Part shown: positions 11,241 to 22,084 of the stretch, piece by piece
Position numbering within the stretch: the first letter of the stretch is position 1
How the letters are laid out: every line of letters begins with the position of its first letter
From: Paulinella micropora
Taxonomy: Eukaryota; Cercozoa; Imbricatea; Euglyphida
Length of the DNA: 48,779 bases
Reading direction: 5' to 3'
Assembly: GCA_009731375.1 (NCBI GenBank)
Contig: BJOX01000340.1
Span: 394,103 to 442,881, forward strand
Notes under the pieces: model-generated
Seen by the model: the letters and a program-made list of their open reading frames with translations, nothing else
Databases searched by the model: none
Told to the model about the DNA's origin: nothing
Program-made: the position numbers and the translations under genes

Positions 11241-11339
11241 TGTCTAAAAATTTATACCTTCTTCTAATGATTGAAGAATGTGCTTTGCTTGGTCACCCTC
11301 GGACTACGAAAAACACACACACACACACACAGCAAACAT

Positions 11340-11515
11340 TACATATTCTAGGTCACCACCTCAAATTGTGGTAAGGTGACTGAGAAAACCACATCTTCGA
11401 CTCGCGAAATTTCACGTGTTTTGCGGGCTCGCCGGCCCGGCCCGGCTCGCCCGTAAAACACGTGGAAATTTTGGCTAGCCGCAGCAGAATATAATAATAA
11501 TATTACATTATCATT
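11340..11515. mobile_element. GC-core palindromic element, copy 1
   Basis: Arms containing CACGTGTTTTGCGGGC and its near complement flank a GC-only core of CCGG/GGCC units, with GGCTAGCC at the edge. The whole stretch can fold into a long hairpin. Related copies are at 11625-11795, 33680-34085 and 42725-42885. Confidence 0.75.
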
Positions 11516-11624
11516 TTTGATAAATATGCTACAAGTATAAGCTTACTGAATATGTTTTTGAATGGTTACAATGTGTTTTGCTTGGTCACCCTCGAACTAG
11601 GAAAAAAAAAAAACACACACACAC

Positions 11625-11795
11625 ACACAGCATAATATTATTATATTCTGCGGCTAGCCGAAATTTCCACGTGTTTTACGGGCGAGCCGGGCCGGGCCGA
11701 CGAGCACCGTAAAACACGTGAAATTTGGCGAGTCAAAGATGTGGTTTTCTTGGTCACCTTACCACATTATGAGGTGGCGACCGAGAAAATATAAT
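11625..11795. mobile_element. GC-core palindromic element, copy 2
   Basis: Same hairpin family in the reverse orientation to copy 1. The pair encloses about 110 bp, so the region is itself an inverted repeat. Confidence 0.75.
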
Positions 11796-12226
11796 ATAAT
11801 GTAATGTTATACTACATTTGATAATATGCTAAAAGTAAGTTTTTACTGAATATGTATAGAGTGATTACAATATGTATGTGTTTTGCTTAGTTACCCTCAG
11901 ACTCGAAAAACACACACACACACAGCATAACAGTAAATTATATTATATTACTAACAGTAAATTATATTATATTACTAAGTTAACGCTAAACGTATTACAC
12001 AGTTTTATATTACTAAGTTTATGCTAGAAGTATATCACTAAGTTTATGCTAAAAGTATTACATTATATTACTAAGTTTTATATTTGATAAGACGCTAGCA
12101 GTATAAGTTTACTGAATATGTACATACATGCATACATACATACAGACACACACACACACACATACATACACACATACATACACAGGCTACCCAGACTTCG
12201 CGCACTGCTGCATATACATACATACA

Positions 12227-12259
<33 letters not shown>

Positions 12260-12448
12260 GCATACACACATAGATACACACATACATACATATATGCATA
12301 CACACATACATACACACATACATACACAGGCTAATGATGACATGTGTTTTGCTTGGTGACCCTCGGACTACGAAAAACATACACACACACACAGCATAAC
12401 CTTACATTACACTATCTTATATTTGATAATATGCTAAAAGTAAGGAAA

Positions 12449-12634
12449 AATGACGAATTTCGGCCACCTCAAATTTTGGGAAAAAAAAAAAAAAAACTTA
12501 TCTTGCGGTGAAAAGACAGGGAAAAATTCCGGCCACCCAAAGTTTTGTGCAAAAACAACGTATTCTGCGGTGAAAAATCACTGGCCGAAATATTTCCTGG
12601 CCGAAATTTTTTCACTCGTCCTTATAAGGTTACA
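12449..12634. mobile_element. MITE family A, copy 1
   Basis: The end resembles TAAGGACGAGTGAAAAATTT followed by CGGCCA. The interior carries ACGTATTCTGCGGTGAAAAA and CACCCAAAGTTTTGTGC. The same element occurs at 21808-22017, 43940-44063 (truncated) and 44346-44493 (truncated). No coding capacity. Confidence 0.8.
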
Positions 12635-12720
12635 GAATATGTATGGAATGATTACAATACGTGTTTTGCTTGGTGACCCTCGAACTATGTCACACACAGA
12701 CACACACACACACACACCAT

Positions 12721-13555
12721 CATAATATATTCAATTACATTACATTTGATCATTTGCTATTAAATATACCTTTACACATTTTACTAAGTAGGCATACATG
12801 CGTCTTTCCTACGATACTTATACACACATAAATACACACATAAACACACACACACACACATACATACACACACACAACATCATAATATATTAAATTACAT
12901 TACATTCGACCATTTATTATTAAAGATACCTTTAATATACCTTTACATATTTTACTGAGTAGGAATACCTGCGTCTTTCCTACGATACTTATACACACAT
13001 AAATACACACATACATACACAAACAACACCACAATATATTCAATTACATTACATTTGATCATTTGTTATTAAATATACCTTTACACACACATTTTACTAA
13101 GTAGGCACGATACTTATACACACATAAATACACACATATACATACACACACACAACATCATAATATATTAAATTACATTACATTCAATCATTTGTTATAA
13201 AATATACCTTTAATATACCTTTACACATTTTACTAAGTAGGCATACCTGCGTCTTTCCTACGATACTTATACACACATAAATACACACATAAACATACAC
13301 ACACACACATACATACACACACACAACATCATAATACATTAAATTACATTACATTTGATCATTTGCTATTAAATATACCTTTACAAATTTTATTAATCAG
13401 GCATACCTGCGTCTTTCCTACAATACTTATACACACATAATACACACATAAATACAGACACATACATACACACGCACACTATCACACACGCACACAGACG
13501 CATACACACGCAAAATACTTACTGTAAAACATACGCATAATACATATGTACATTT
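12721..13555. repeat. Roughly 150-170-bp tandem repeat, five units
   Basis: Units contain ATTAAATTACATTACATTTG, then TATACCTTTACACATTTTAC, then CTGCGTCTTTCCTACGATAC and a CA/ATACAC tract. On the minus strand most units carry GTAG, GAAAGACGCAG, GTATGCC, an 11-nt stretch with exon-like borders. Its length would break the phase of the RAD50 chain. Confidence 0.8.
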
Positions 13556-13579
13556 TATATGTACATATGTATTGTATGT

Positions 13580-13690
13580 ATGTGTAGAAGAAGAAGAAGA
13601 AGAAGAAGAAGAAGAAGAAGAGGAGGAGGAGGAGGAGGAGGAGGGAGAAGAAGAAGAAGAAGAAGAAGAAGAAGATGTATGTGTATATTT
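13580..13690. repeat. GAA/GAG array
   Basis: Trinucleotide purine array just downstream of the 13703-13732 exon donor. Confidence 0.92.
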
Positions 13691-13702
13691 ATGTGTAATG
13701 AC

Positions 13703-13732
13703 CTGGATGCCTCCTTCCAGCTGAGCCTTTTG
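13703..13732 (-). CDS. RAD50: RAD50 exon, coiled coil, 30 nt
   Basis: A 10-codon exon (QKAQLEGGIQ), phase 0 to 0, with a TTTAG acceptor and CAG/GTCATT donor. It precedes DYKNIDQ in the next exon and, together with it, resembles the short loop-helix before the last coil helix of plant-type RAD50. It is the smallest confident exon here. Confidence 0.82.
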
Positions 13733-13740
13733 CTAAACAG

Positions 13741-13819
13741 ATACATAGATAGAGAGATATGTAGGTAGGTAGGTAGGTAGGTAGGTAGGTAGGAAGAATA
13801 GATAGATAGATAGATAGAT

Positions 13820-13861
<42 letters not shown>

Positions 13862-14073
13862 TTGAAGTTTCTTTATGTATGCTGTTTGTATGTATGTATG
13901 TATGTATGTATGTATGTGTATATGGCCTATCCGTGTACAACGCAACATGCAAATGTATATTCATACATACATACATACATACATACATACATACATACAT
14001 ACATGCTTAGGTACATGCATACATACACACATGAGTCATGATAATAATACTACTAAACTAGCTGCTATTACTG

Positions 14074-14129
<56 letters not shown>

Positions 14130-14148
14130 GCTACTACTACTACTACTG

Positions 14149-14195
<47 letters not shown>

Positions 14196-14203
14196 GCTAC
14201 TAT

Positions 14204-14274
<71 letters not shown>

Positions 14275-14296
14275 TACTACTACTACTACTACTCTA

Positions 14297-14371
<75 letters not shown>

Positions 14372-14520
14372 AATACTAATAATAATAATAATAATCATAA
14401 TAATAATAATCATAATAATAATAATCATAATAATAGTGATAACAATAATAATAATAATAATAGTGATAACAATAATAATAATAATAATAATGATGATAAT
14501 AATAGCAATAGTAATAATCA
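13741..14520. repeat. GATA/GGTA, ATGT, CTA and AAT arrays
   Basis: Four consecutive simple arrays fill the intron between the 14548 and 13703 exons. No further exon is visible. Confidence 0.95.
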
Positions 14521-14547
14521 TGATCTACAATGTGTGTTCTCGCTGAC

Positions 14548-14580
14548 CTGCTCAAGCCGGTGGATTCTGTCTTCTACGTC
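14548..14580 (-). CDS. RAD50: RAD50 exon, coiled coil, 33 nt
   Basis: Eleven codons (DVEDRIHRLEQ), phase 0 to 0, between a TTCAG acceptor and GAGCAG/GTCAGC. The GTCAGC donor is the same six bases used by the exons at 8013 and 3325. Four acceptor-side copies lie upstream in CT arrays. Confidence 0.87.
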
Positions 14581-14668
14581 CTGAACAATAAAAACAACAA
14601 CAACAACAACAACAACAACAATAACAATAACAAGAACAATAACAATAACAACAACAACAACAACCAAC

Positions 14669-14754
<86 letters not shown>

Positions 14755-14883
14755 CCTGNNNNNNNNNNCAACAACAACAACAACTATCTCTCTCTCTCTC
14801 CCTCTCTCTATCCCTCTCTCTCTCTCTCTCTCTCTCTCAAGCCTGTGGATTCTGTCTTCTACGTCCTGAACAATAAAAACAAC

Positions 14884-14933
<50 letters not shown>

Positions 14934-15108
14934 CCTGTGGATTCTGTCTTCTACGTCCTGAACAATAAAAACAACAACACACACACACTCTCTCTCTCTC
15001 TCAAGCCTGTGGATTCTGTCTTCTACGTCCTGAACAATAAAAACAACAACAGCAACAACAACAACAAAAATAACAATAATAATAACAATAACAATAACAA
15101 TACAACAA

Positions 15109-15141
<33 letters not shown>

Positions 15142-15161
15142 GAACAACAACAACCAACAAC

Positions 15162-15198
<37 letters not shown>

Positions 15199-15423
15199 AA
15201 GCCTGTGGATTCTGTCTTCTACGTCCTGAACAACAACAACAATAACAATAACAATAACAACAACAACAACAATAACAATAACAATAACAACAACAATAAC
15301 AATAACAAGAACAAGAACAACAACAACAACAACAATAATAACAACAACAACAATAATAACAATAACAACAACAACAACAACAACAGCAACAACAACAACA
15401 ACAACAATAATAATAATAACAAT

Positions 15424-15459
<36 letters not shown>

Positions 15460-15672
15460 AACAACAATAATAACAATAATAACAATAATAACAATGACAA
15501 TAACAACAACAACAACAATAACAACAATAACAATAACAATAACAATAATAACAACAATAATAACAACAACAACAACAACACGCAATAACAACAATAACAA
15601 TAATAACAACAACAACAAGAACAACAACAAGAACAACAATAACAAACAACAACAAACAACAACAACAACAAC

Positions 15673-15714
<42 letters not shown>
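14581..15714 (-). repeat. AAC/AAT and CT arrays with four acceptor-side copies of DVEDRIHRL
   Basis: Copies near 14838-14872, 14930-14964, 15001-15035 and 15199-15233 keep the TTCAG acceptor and DVEDRIHRL, then run into CT repeat before the EQ codons and donor. The remainder (15236-15660) is a 400-bp AAC/AAT array. A 10-N gap is at 14759-14768. Confidence 0.88.
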
Positions 15715-15747
15715 CCCGATGTTGGCCTCTTCGTCCACCCCCATCCC
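15715..15747 (-). CDS. RAD50: RAD50 exon, inter-helix segment, 33 nt
   Basis: Eleven codons (GMGVDEEANIG), phase 0 to 0, with TTGTAG acceptor and GGG/GTAGAG donor; the donor merges into a GA array. Glycine-rich and acidic, it lies between two coil exons and probably forms a break in the heptads. The phases fit on both sides. A microexon next to simple repeats has some risk of misassignment. Confidence 0.75.
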
Positions 15748-15783
15748 CTACAACATTATTATCAATACATGTATTTTCAATAA

Positions 15784-15852
<69 letters not shown>

Positions 15853-15985
15853 CGAAAAACAAGTGATTCGTTTTTAACAACTCCTCTATATATATATTAT
15901 ATATGTATATATATATATATAAACACATTTCTATGTACATATATGAGAGCGCGTGACGTGTAGTTTGGTCTTGAGTGGCTTGATG

Positions 15986-16033
<48 letters not shown>

Positions 16034-16089
16034 ACATTTCTATGTACATATATGAGAGCGTGTGACCTGTAGTTTGGTCTTGAGTTGCT

Positions 16090-16126
<37 letters not shown>

Positions 16127-16281
16127 ATATGTATATATATATATTTATATGTAAACACATTTCTATGTACATATGAGAGCGTGTGACCTGTAGTGTGGTC
16201 TTGAGTTGCTTGATGATGACATATATATATATATATATATATATATAAACACATTTCTATGCACACATGAGAGCGTGTGAC
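15748..16281 (-). repeat. GA and TA arrays with three donor-side copies of the LKTKLQ exon
   Basis: Copies near 15950-15990, 16051-16096 and 16170-16215 keep the end of the 16282-16331 exon (QLKTKLQ or KPLKTKLH) plus its GTCACA-type donor and the next 30 nt of intron. TA or ATC repeats border them. The first copy has CACGTCACG in place of CAGGTCACA, damaging the donor context. Confidence 0.87.
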
Positions 16282-16331
16282 CTGTAGTTTGGTCTTGAGT
16301 TGCCTGATGTCCTCTTCCAGTTTGTTCAAAT
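16282..16331 (-). CDS. RAD50: RAD50 exon, coiled coil
   Basis: A 50-nt exon, phase 1 to 0. Its first two bases (AT) join the G left by the preceding exon to give Asp, followed by LNKLEEDIRQLKTKLQ. The donor is CAG/GTCACA. With the preceding exon (DNIDIRARRR) it matches the conserved RAD50 pattern DNL.LR......L...E. The phase fit with the 17256 exon is strong support. Confidence 0.9.
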
Positions 16332-16359
16332 CTCACCACACAGAAGCAAAACATAGTAG

Positions 16360-16362
16360 TTA

Positions 16363-16420
<58 letters not shown>
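16360..16420. repeat. (AAT)n tail
   Basis: Trinucleotide array that forms the 3' tail of the minus-strand retroelement at 16432-16828. Confidence 0.85.
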
Positions 16421-16421
<1 letters not shown>

Positions 16422-16431
16422 ATATTTGAGG

Positions 16432-16828
16432 CGTACTGATGCAGCTAATGGCATATCCTCAACAGACATAAGCCTCCAATACCCTTGTTCGAGGTCCTCC
16501 ACCCCCCCGTGTCAGTCTCTCGCCTGATGATCGGGGCCACCGATGGAGCTCCTGAGGGCAAGACTGCACTAAGCCGAGGTTATTCCGCAGTCCCAGCAAC
16601 CTCTTGCAAGACGTCACCGAATGTGCAAGTGCATACACCAAGCGCGGTTGCTAGAGCTGCCTCGAAACCCCACCCATAACAATCTGGTGTCTGCTGGGTC
16701 CTGGGCTATCAACCAGCATATGCGGAGTTTAAGATCTTTTACGCGCGCAACGACCCTCCTCCCCAGCATCTACCACCAAAGGGTTATGAGTTGGCGTCAC
16801 AGTTTAACGCCTTGAGGCCATTGGGCTG
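16432..16828 (-). mobile_element. Retroelement copy with (ATT)n tail, family S
   Basis: About 400 bp shared with 47293-47528 (AGTCTCTCG, GGGGCCACCGATGGAGCTCC, TTATTCCGCAGTCCCA and CAACCTCTTGCAA). The (ATT)n tail on the minus strand shows its direction. No intact open frame. Probably a SINE or a LINE 3' end. Confidence 0.7.
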
Positions 16829-17127
16829 AATAATAATAATAATAATGACAATAATGATAATAATAGTAATAATAGTTAGTAGTTAGTAGTTAGTAGATCG
16901 TAGATAGCAGCTACTAGCTAGTAGTTAGTAGTTAGTAGTTAGTGGTTAGTAGTTACTAGTTAGTAGTTAGTAGTTAGTAGTTACTAGTTAGAAGTTAGTA
17001 GTAAGAAGTTAGTAGTAAGTAGTTAGTAGTAAGTAGTTAGTAGTTAGTAGTTAGTAGTTAGAAGTCGTAGCGACTATGTATATACAGACATCTGCAGTTT
17101 AAGTATGCAAATCATACAGAAAGAGAA

Positions 17128-17182
<55 letters not shown>

Positions 17183-17193
17183 GAGAGAGAGAT

Positions 17194-17251
<58 letters not shown>

Positions 17252-17255
17252 AGAC
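16829..17255. repeat. AAT, TAGT and GA arrays
   Basis: A TTAGTAG-type array (16875-17070), a short unique stretch (17075-17115) and GA repeats up to the exon donor. No exon is seen. Confidence 0.92.
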
Positions 17256-17295
17256 CCCGCCGGCGCGCTCGGATGTCGATGTTGTCCTTGATTTG
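17256..17295 (-). CDS. RAD50: RAD50 exon, DNIDIR motif
   Basis: A 40-nt exon, phase 0 to 1, with ATGTAG acceptor and GGG/GTCTAC donor. It reads QIKDNIDIRARRR plus one base. RAD50 proteins have a conserved D-N-L-x-x-R-x element in the C-terminal coil at this place, and the next exon continues with acidic/leucine heptads. Confidence 0.9.
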
Positions 17296-17304
17296 CTACA
17301 TGCA

Positions 17305-18450
<1,146 letters not shown>

Positions 18451-18459
18451 AGACGACGA

Positions 18460-18787
18460 CGACGACGACGAAGAAGAAGAAGAAGAAGAAGAAGAAGAAG
18501 AAGAAGAAGAAGAAGAAGAAGAAGAAGAAAGAAGAAAGAAGAAAGAAGAAAGAAGAAAGAAGAAAGAAGAAAGAAGAAAGAAGAAAGAAGAAAGAAGAAG
18601 AAAGAAGAAGAAGAAGAAGAAGAAGAAGAAAGAAGAAGAAAGAAGAAGAAAGAAGAAGAAAGAAGAAAGAAGAAGAAAGAAGAAGAAGAAGAAGAAGAAG
18701 AAGAAGAAGAAGAAGAAGGAAGAAAGAAGAGAAAGAAGAAAGAAGAAGAAAGAAGAAGGAGAAGAAGAAGAAGAAGAAGAAGAAGAA

Positions 18788-18820
<33 letters not shown>

Positions 18821-18973
18821 AAAGAAAAGAAAAGAAAAGAAAAGAAAAGAAAGAAAGAAAGAAAGAAAGAAAGAAGGAAGAAAGGAAGAAAGGAAAGAAA
18901 GAAAGAAAGAAAGAAAACGAAAGAAGAAGAAGAAGAAAGAAGAAGAAGAAGAAGAAGAAGAAGAAGAAAGAAG

Positions 18974-18975
<2 letters not shown>
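18460..18975. repeat. Polypurine GAA/GAAA tract, about 500 bp
   Basis: Almost uninterrupted purines on the plus strand, built of GAA, GAAA, GAAAGAA and AAAAG units; only a few non-purines occur. On the transcribed RNA it is polypyrimidine. Confidence 0.95.
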
Positions 18976-19012
<37 letters not shown>

Positions 19013-19029
19013 TAATAATAATAATAATG

Positions 19030-19086
<57 letters not shown>

Positions 19087-19600
19087 TTAGTGGTAATCAG
19101 CCAAAGCAGCTTAGGCGCAGGGTGATGAACGATGATGAACGATGATGAACGATGACGAACGATGATGAACGATGACGAACGATGATGAATATGATGAACG
19201 ATGATGAACGATGACGAACGATGATGAATATGATGAACGATGATGAACGATGATGAACGATGATGAACGATGATGAACGATGATGAACGATGATGAACGA
19301 TGATGAATATGATGAATATGATGAACGATGATGAACGATGACGAACGATGATGAACGATGATGAACGATGATGAACGATGACGAACGATGATGAATATGA
19401 TGAACGATGATGAACGATGATTAACGATGATGAACGATGATGAACGATGATGAGCGATGATGAACGATGATGAACGATGATGAACGATGATGAACGATGA
19501 CGAACGATGACGAACGATGATGAACGATGACGAACGATGATGAACGATGACGAAAGATGACGAACATGAACGATGATGAACGATGATGAAGGATGACGAA
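18976..19600. repeat. AAT array and 10-bp GATGATGAAC repeat
   Basis: AAT repeats (18976-19085), then about 47 units of CGATGATGAA with CGACGAA and ATATGATGAA variants (19118-19595). Intronic. Confidence 0.93.
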
Positions 19601-19605
19601 TGGAC

Positions 19606-19646
19606 CTTGGCCATCCCCTGAATGTCCTTCAGCTCCTTTTGCTCCT
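19606..19646 (-). CDS. RAD50: RAD50 exon, coiled coil
   Basis: A 41-nt exon, phase 1 to 0. AG joins the G from the upstream exon to give Glu, then EQKELKDIQGMAK, ending AAG/GTCCAT. The acceptor is ACGTAG. The charged heptads and phase match place it directly before DNIDIR. Confidence 0.88.
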
Positions 19647-19801
19647 CTACGTCAACCATGTATGTATGTATGTATGTATGTATGTATTATCTCAAACTTA
19701 GCATAGCTATCCCCTATGTATGTATGTATGTATGTATGTATATATACACCACAATATGCCTCACTTTTGATCAAAGAACCCCCCCCCCCCCCCCCCCCCC
19801 C

Positions 19802-20737
19802 NNNNNNNNNNNNNNNNNNNNNNNNNNNNNNNNNNNNNNNNNNNNNNNNNNNNNNNNNNNNNNNNNNNNNNNNNNNNNNNNNNNNNNNNNNNNNNNNNNN
19901 NNNNNNNNNNNNNNNNNNNNNNNNNNNNNNNNNNNNNNNNNNNNNNNNNNNNNNNNNNNNNNNNNNNNNNNNNNNNNNNNNNNNNNNNNNNNNNNNNNNN
20001 NNNNNNNNNNNNNNNNNNNNNNNNNNNNNNNNNNNNNNNNNNNNNNNNNNNNNNNNNNNNNNNNNNNNNNNNNNNNNNNNNNNNNNNNNNNNNNNNNNNN
20101 NNNNNNNNNNNNNNNNNNNNNNNNNNNNNNNNNNNNNNNNNNNNNNNNNNNNNNNNNNNNNNNNNNNNNNNNNNNNNNNNNNNNNNNNNNNNNNNNNNNN
20201 NNNNNNNNNNNNNNNNNNNNNNNNNNNNNNNNNNNNNNNNNNNNNNNNNNNNNNNNNNNNNNNNNNNNNNNNNNNNNNNNNNNNNNNNNNNNNNNNNNNN
20301 NNNNNNNNNNNNNNNNNNNNNNNNNNNNNNNNNNNNNNNNNNNNNNNNNNNNNNNNNNNNNNNNNNNNNNNNNNNNNNNNNNNNNNNNNNNNNNNNNNNN
20401 NNNNNNNNNNNNNNNNNNNNNNNNNNNNNNNNNNNNNNNNNNNNNNNNNNNNNNNNNNNNNNNNNNNNNNNNNNNNNNNNNNNNNNNNNNNNNNNNNNNN
20501 NNNNNNNNNNNNNNNNNNNNNNNNNNNNNNNNNNNNNNNNNNNNNNNNNNNNNNNNNNNNNNNNNNNNNNNNNNNNNNNNNNNNNNNNNNNNNNNNNNNN
20601 NNNNNNNNNNNNNNNNNNNNNNNNNNNNNNNNNNNNNNNNNNNNNNNNNNNNNNNNNNNNNNNNNNNNNNNNNNNNNNNNNNNNNNNNNNNNNNNNNNNN
20701 NNNNNNNNNNNNNNNNNNNNNNNNNNNNNNNNNNNNN
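19802..20737. other. Assembly gap (936 N), preceded by poly-C
   Basis: A run of about 22 C ends at 19801, then N. Such homopolymer edges are typical places where assembly or sequencing fails. Confidence 1.
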
Positions 20738-20965
20738 CCCCTTGCAGAACGAGCTCCCACCTCCATTACAGAGGGCCCAGTAAGCAGATGGAGTTTCGAG
20801 ACTGTTCGACAGTCTAGTATAAACCGACAGAGCACTGTGGGTTTTATTCCGGGCTCAACAAGCGAGAAAGGGCACCCTGAGGGAACAGGATTGTGCTTCC
20901 CGTCGCTATTTCGGCATGTGACTTATGGGCGTATGGCTAGGCACACATAAGGCACCCCACCACGG
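20738..20965 (-). mobile_element. Repeat element P, minus-strand copy
   Basis: It matches 10629-10900 in reverse, beginning inside the gap and ending at a GATA array. Confidence 0.75.
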
Positions 20966-21027
<62 letters not shown>

Positions 21028-21032
21028 GTAAC

Positions 21033-21084
21033 CTTTGAATGACTTCCTGACAGCCTCCAACTCGGCCTTGGCGTTGTCCCTGAC
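21033..21084 (-). CDS. RAD50: RAD50 exon, coiled coil
   Basis: A 52-nt exon, phase 0 to 1, with AACAG acceptor and AAAG/GTTACC donor. It reads VRDNAKAELEAVRKSFK plus G, which the next exon completes to Glu. It has typical alanine/leucine/charged heptads. One truncated acceptor-side copy is upstream at 21772-21805. Confidence 0.9.
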
Positions 21085-21106
21085 CTGTTGAATAATCATA
21101 GTAAAA

Positions 21107-21452
21107 TCAGGCGCCTTCTACACCACCCAGATTTCCCGGCTCCTGGGTCGATTTCTGGGTTTTGCTTCCCTGAAAAGCCTGGCCTTTGGTGCCACTTGAC
21201 CCAGAAATCGACCCAGAGCACACCCAGAAAAGCCTGGCCTTTGGTGCCACTTGACCCAGAATCGACCCAGAAACCGGGAAATGTGGGTGGTGTAGAAACA
21301 CGCCCAAGTGACTTAGAGACATTCTACACCACCCAGAATTCCGGGTTTCTGGTGCCACTTTCTGGGGTTTTGATTTTCCTGAAAAGCCTGGCCTGTGGTG
21401 GCCACTTTCACACCCAGAACCGGGAAATCTGGGCGGTGTAGAACGGGGCTTA
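21107..21452. mobile_element. Palindromic MITE cluster, TTCTACACC termini
   Basis: Ends read TTCTACACCACCCAGA and the complement TCTGGGCGGTGTAGAA. Inside, AAAGCCTGGCCT(T/G)TGGTGCCACTT-type blocks recur three times. It looks like two or more nested copies of the element also found at 41412-41553. Confidence 0.8.
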
Positions 21453-21519
21453 ATAATGATGCTTAGCATTATGGTTATGATGTGAGATATATGTTCCGTT
21501 TTCTTCATGACTAATAGCG

Positions 21520-21805
<286 letters not shown>

Positions 21806-21807
21806 CA

Positions 21808-22017
21808 ATAAGGACAAGTGAAAAATTTTCGGCCAGGAATATTTTGGCCAGTGATTCTTCACCGCAGAATACGTTGTTTTTGCAGTGTGTTTCACCGCAG
21901 AATACGTTTTTGCACAAAACTTTGGGTGGCCGGAATTCTTCCCGAGTCTTTTCACCGCAAGATACGTTACTTTTTGCCAAAATTTGAGGTGGCCGAAACT
22001 TTTCACTTTTCCTTTAT
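21808..22017. mobile_element. MITE family A, copy 2 (complete)
   Basis: It begins AAGGACAAGTGAAAAATTTT and ends with the inverse, AAACTTTTCACTTTTCCTTT. About 210 bp with no coding sequence. It lies in the intron between the 25261 and 21033 exons. Confidence 0.85.
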
Positions 22018-22084
22018 CATAGTAATAATGATGCTTAGCATTATGGTTATGTGAGATAGTATGTTTCGTTTTCTTCATGACGAA

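Larger units (their letters stand above)
11260..12720. repeat. Roughly 300-bp higher-order repeat with CA tracts
   Basis: The phrase TTTTGCTTGGTCACCCTCG followed by a CA tract and AGCATAA recurs near 11283, 11575, 11880, 12347 and 12666. Intervening DNA is AT-rich and holds two palindromic elements and one MITE. At 12193-12209 a TGCAG/GTAGCC-bounded 17-nt stretch looks exon-like, but its length breaks the reading phase. Confidence 0.75.

Noticed and set aside
12193-12209. 17-nt exon candidate AVREVW between TGCAG and GTAGCC
   Set aside because: Its length breaks the phase between the 13703 and 9791 exons, which already join in frame.
13580-13680. Arg/Gly-rich protein frame
   Set aside because: Simple GAA/GAG repeat translated out of context.
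15205-15940. Poly-Asn, poly-Leu and poly-Val frames
   Set aside because: AAC/AAT and CT array artefacts.
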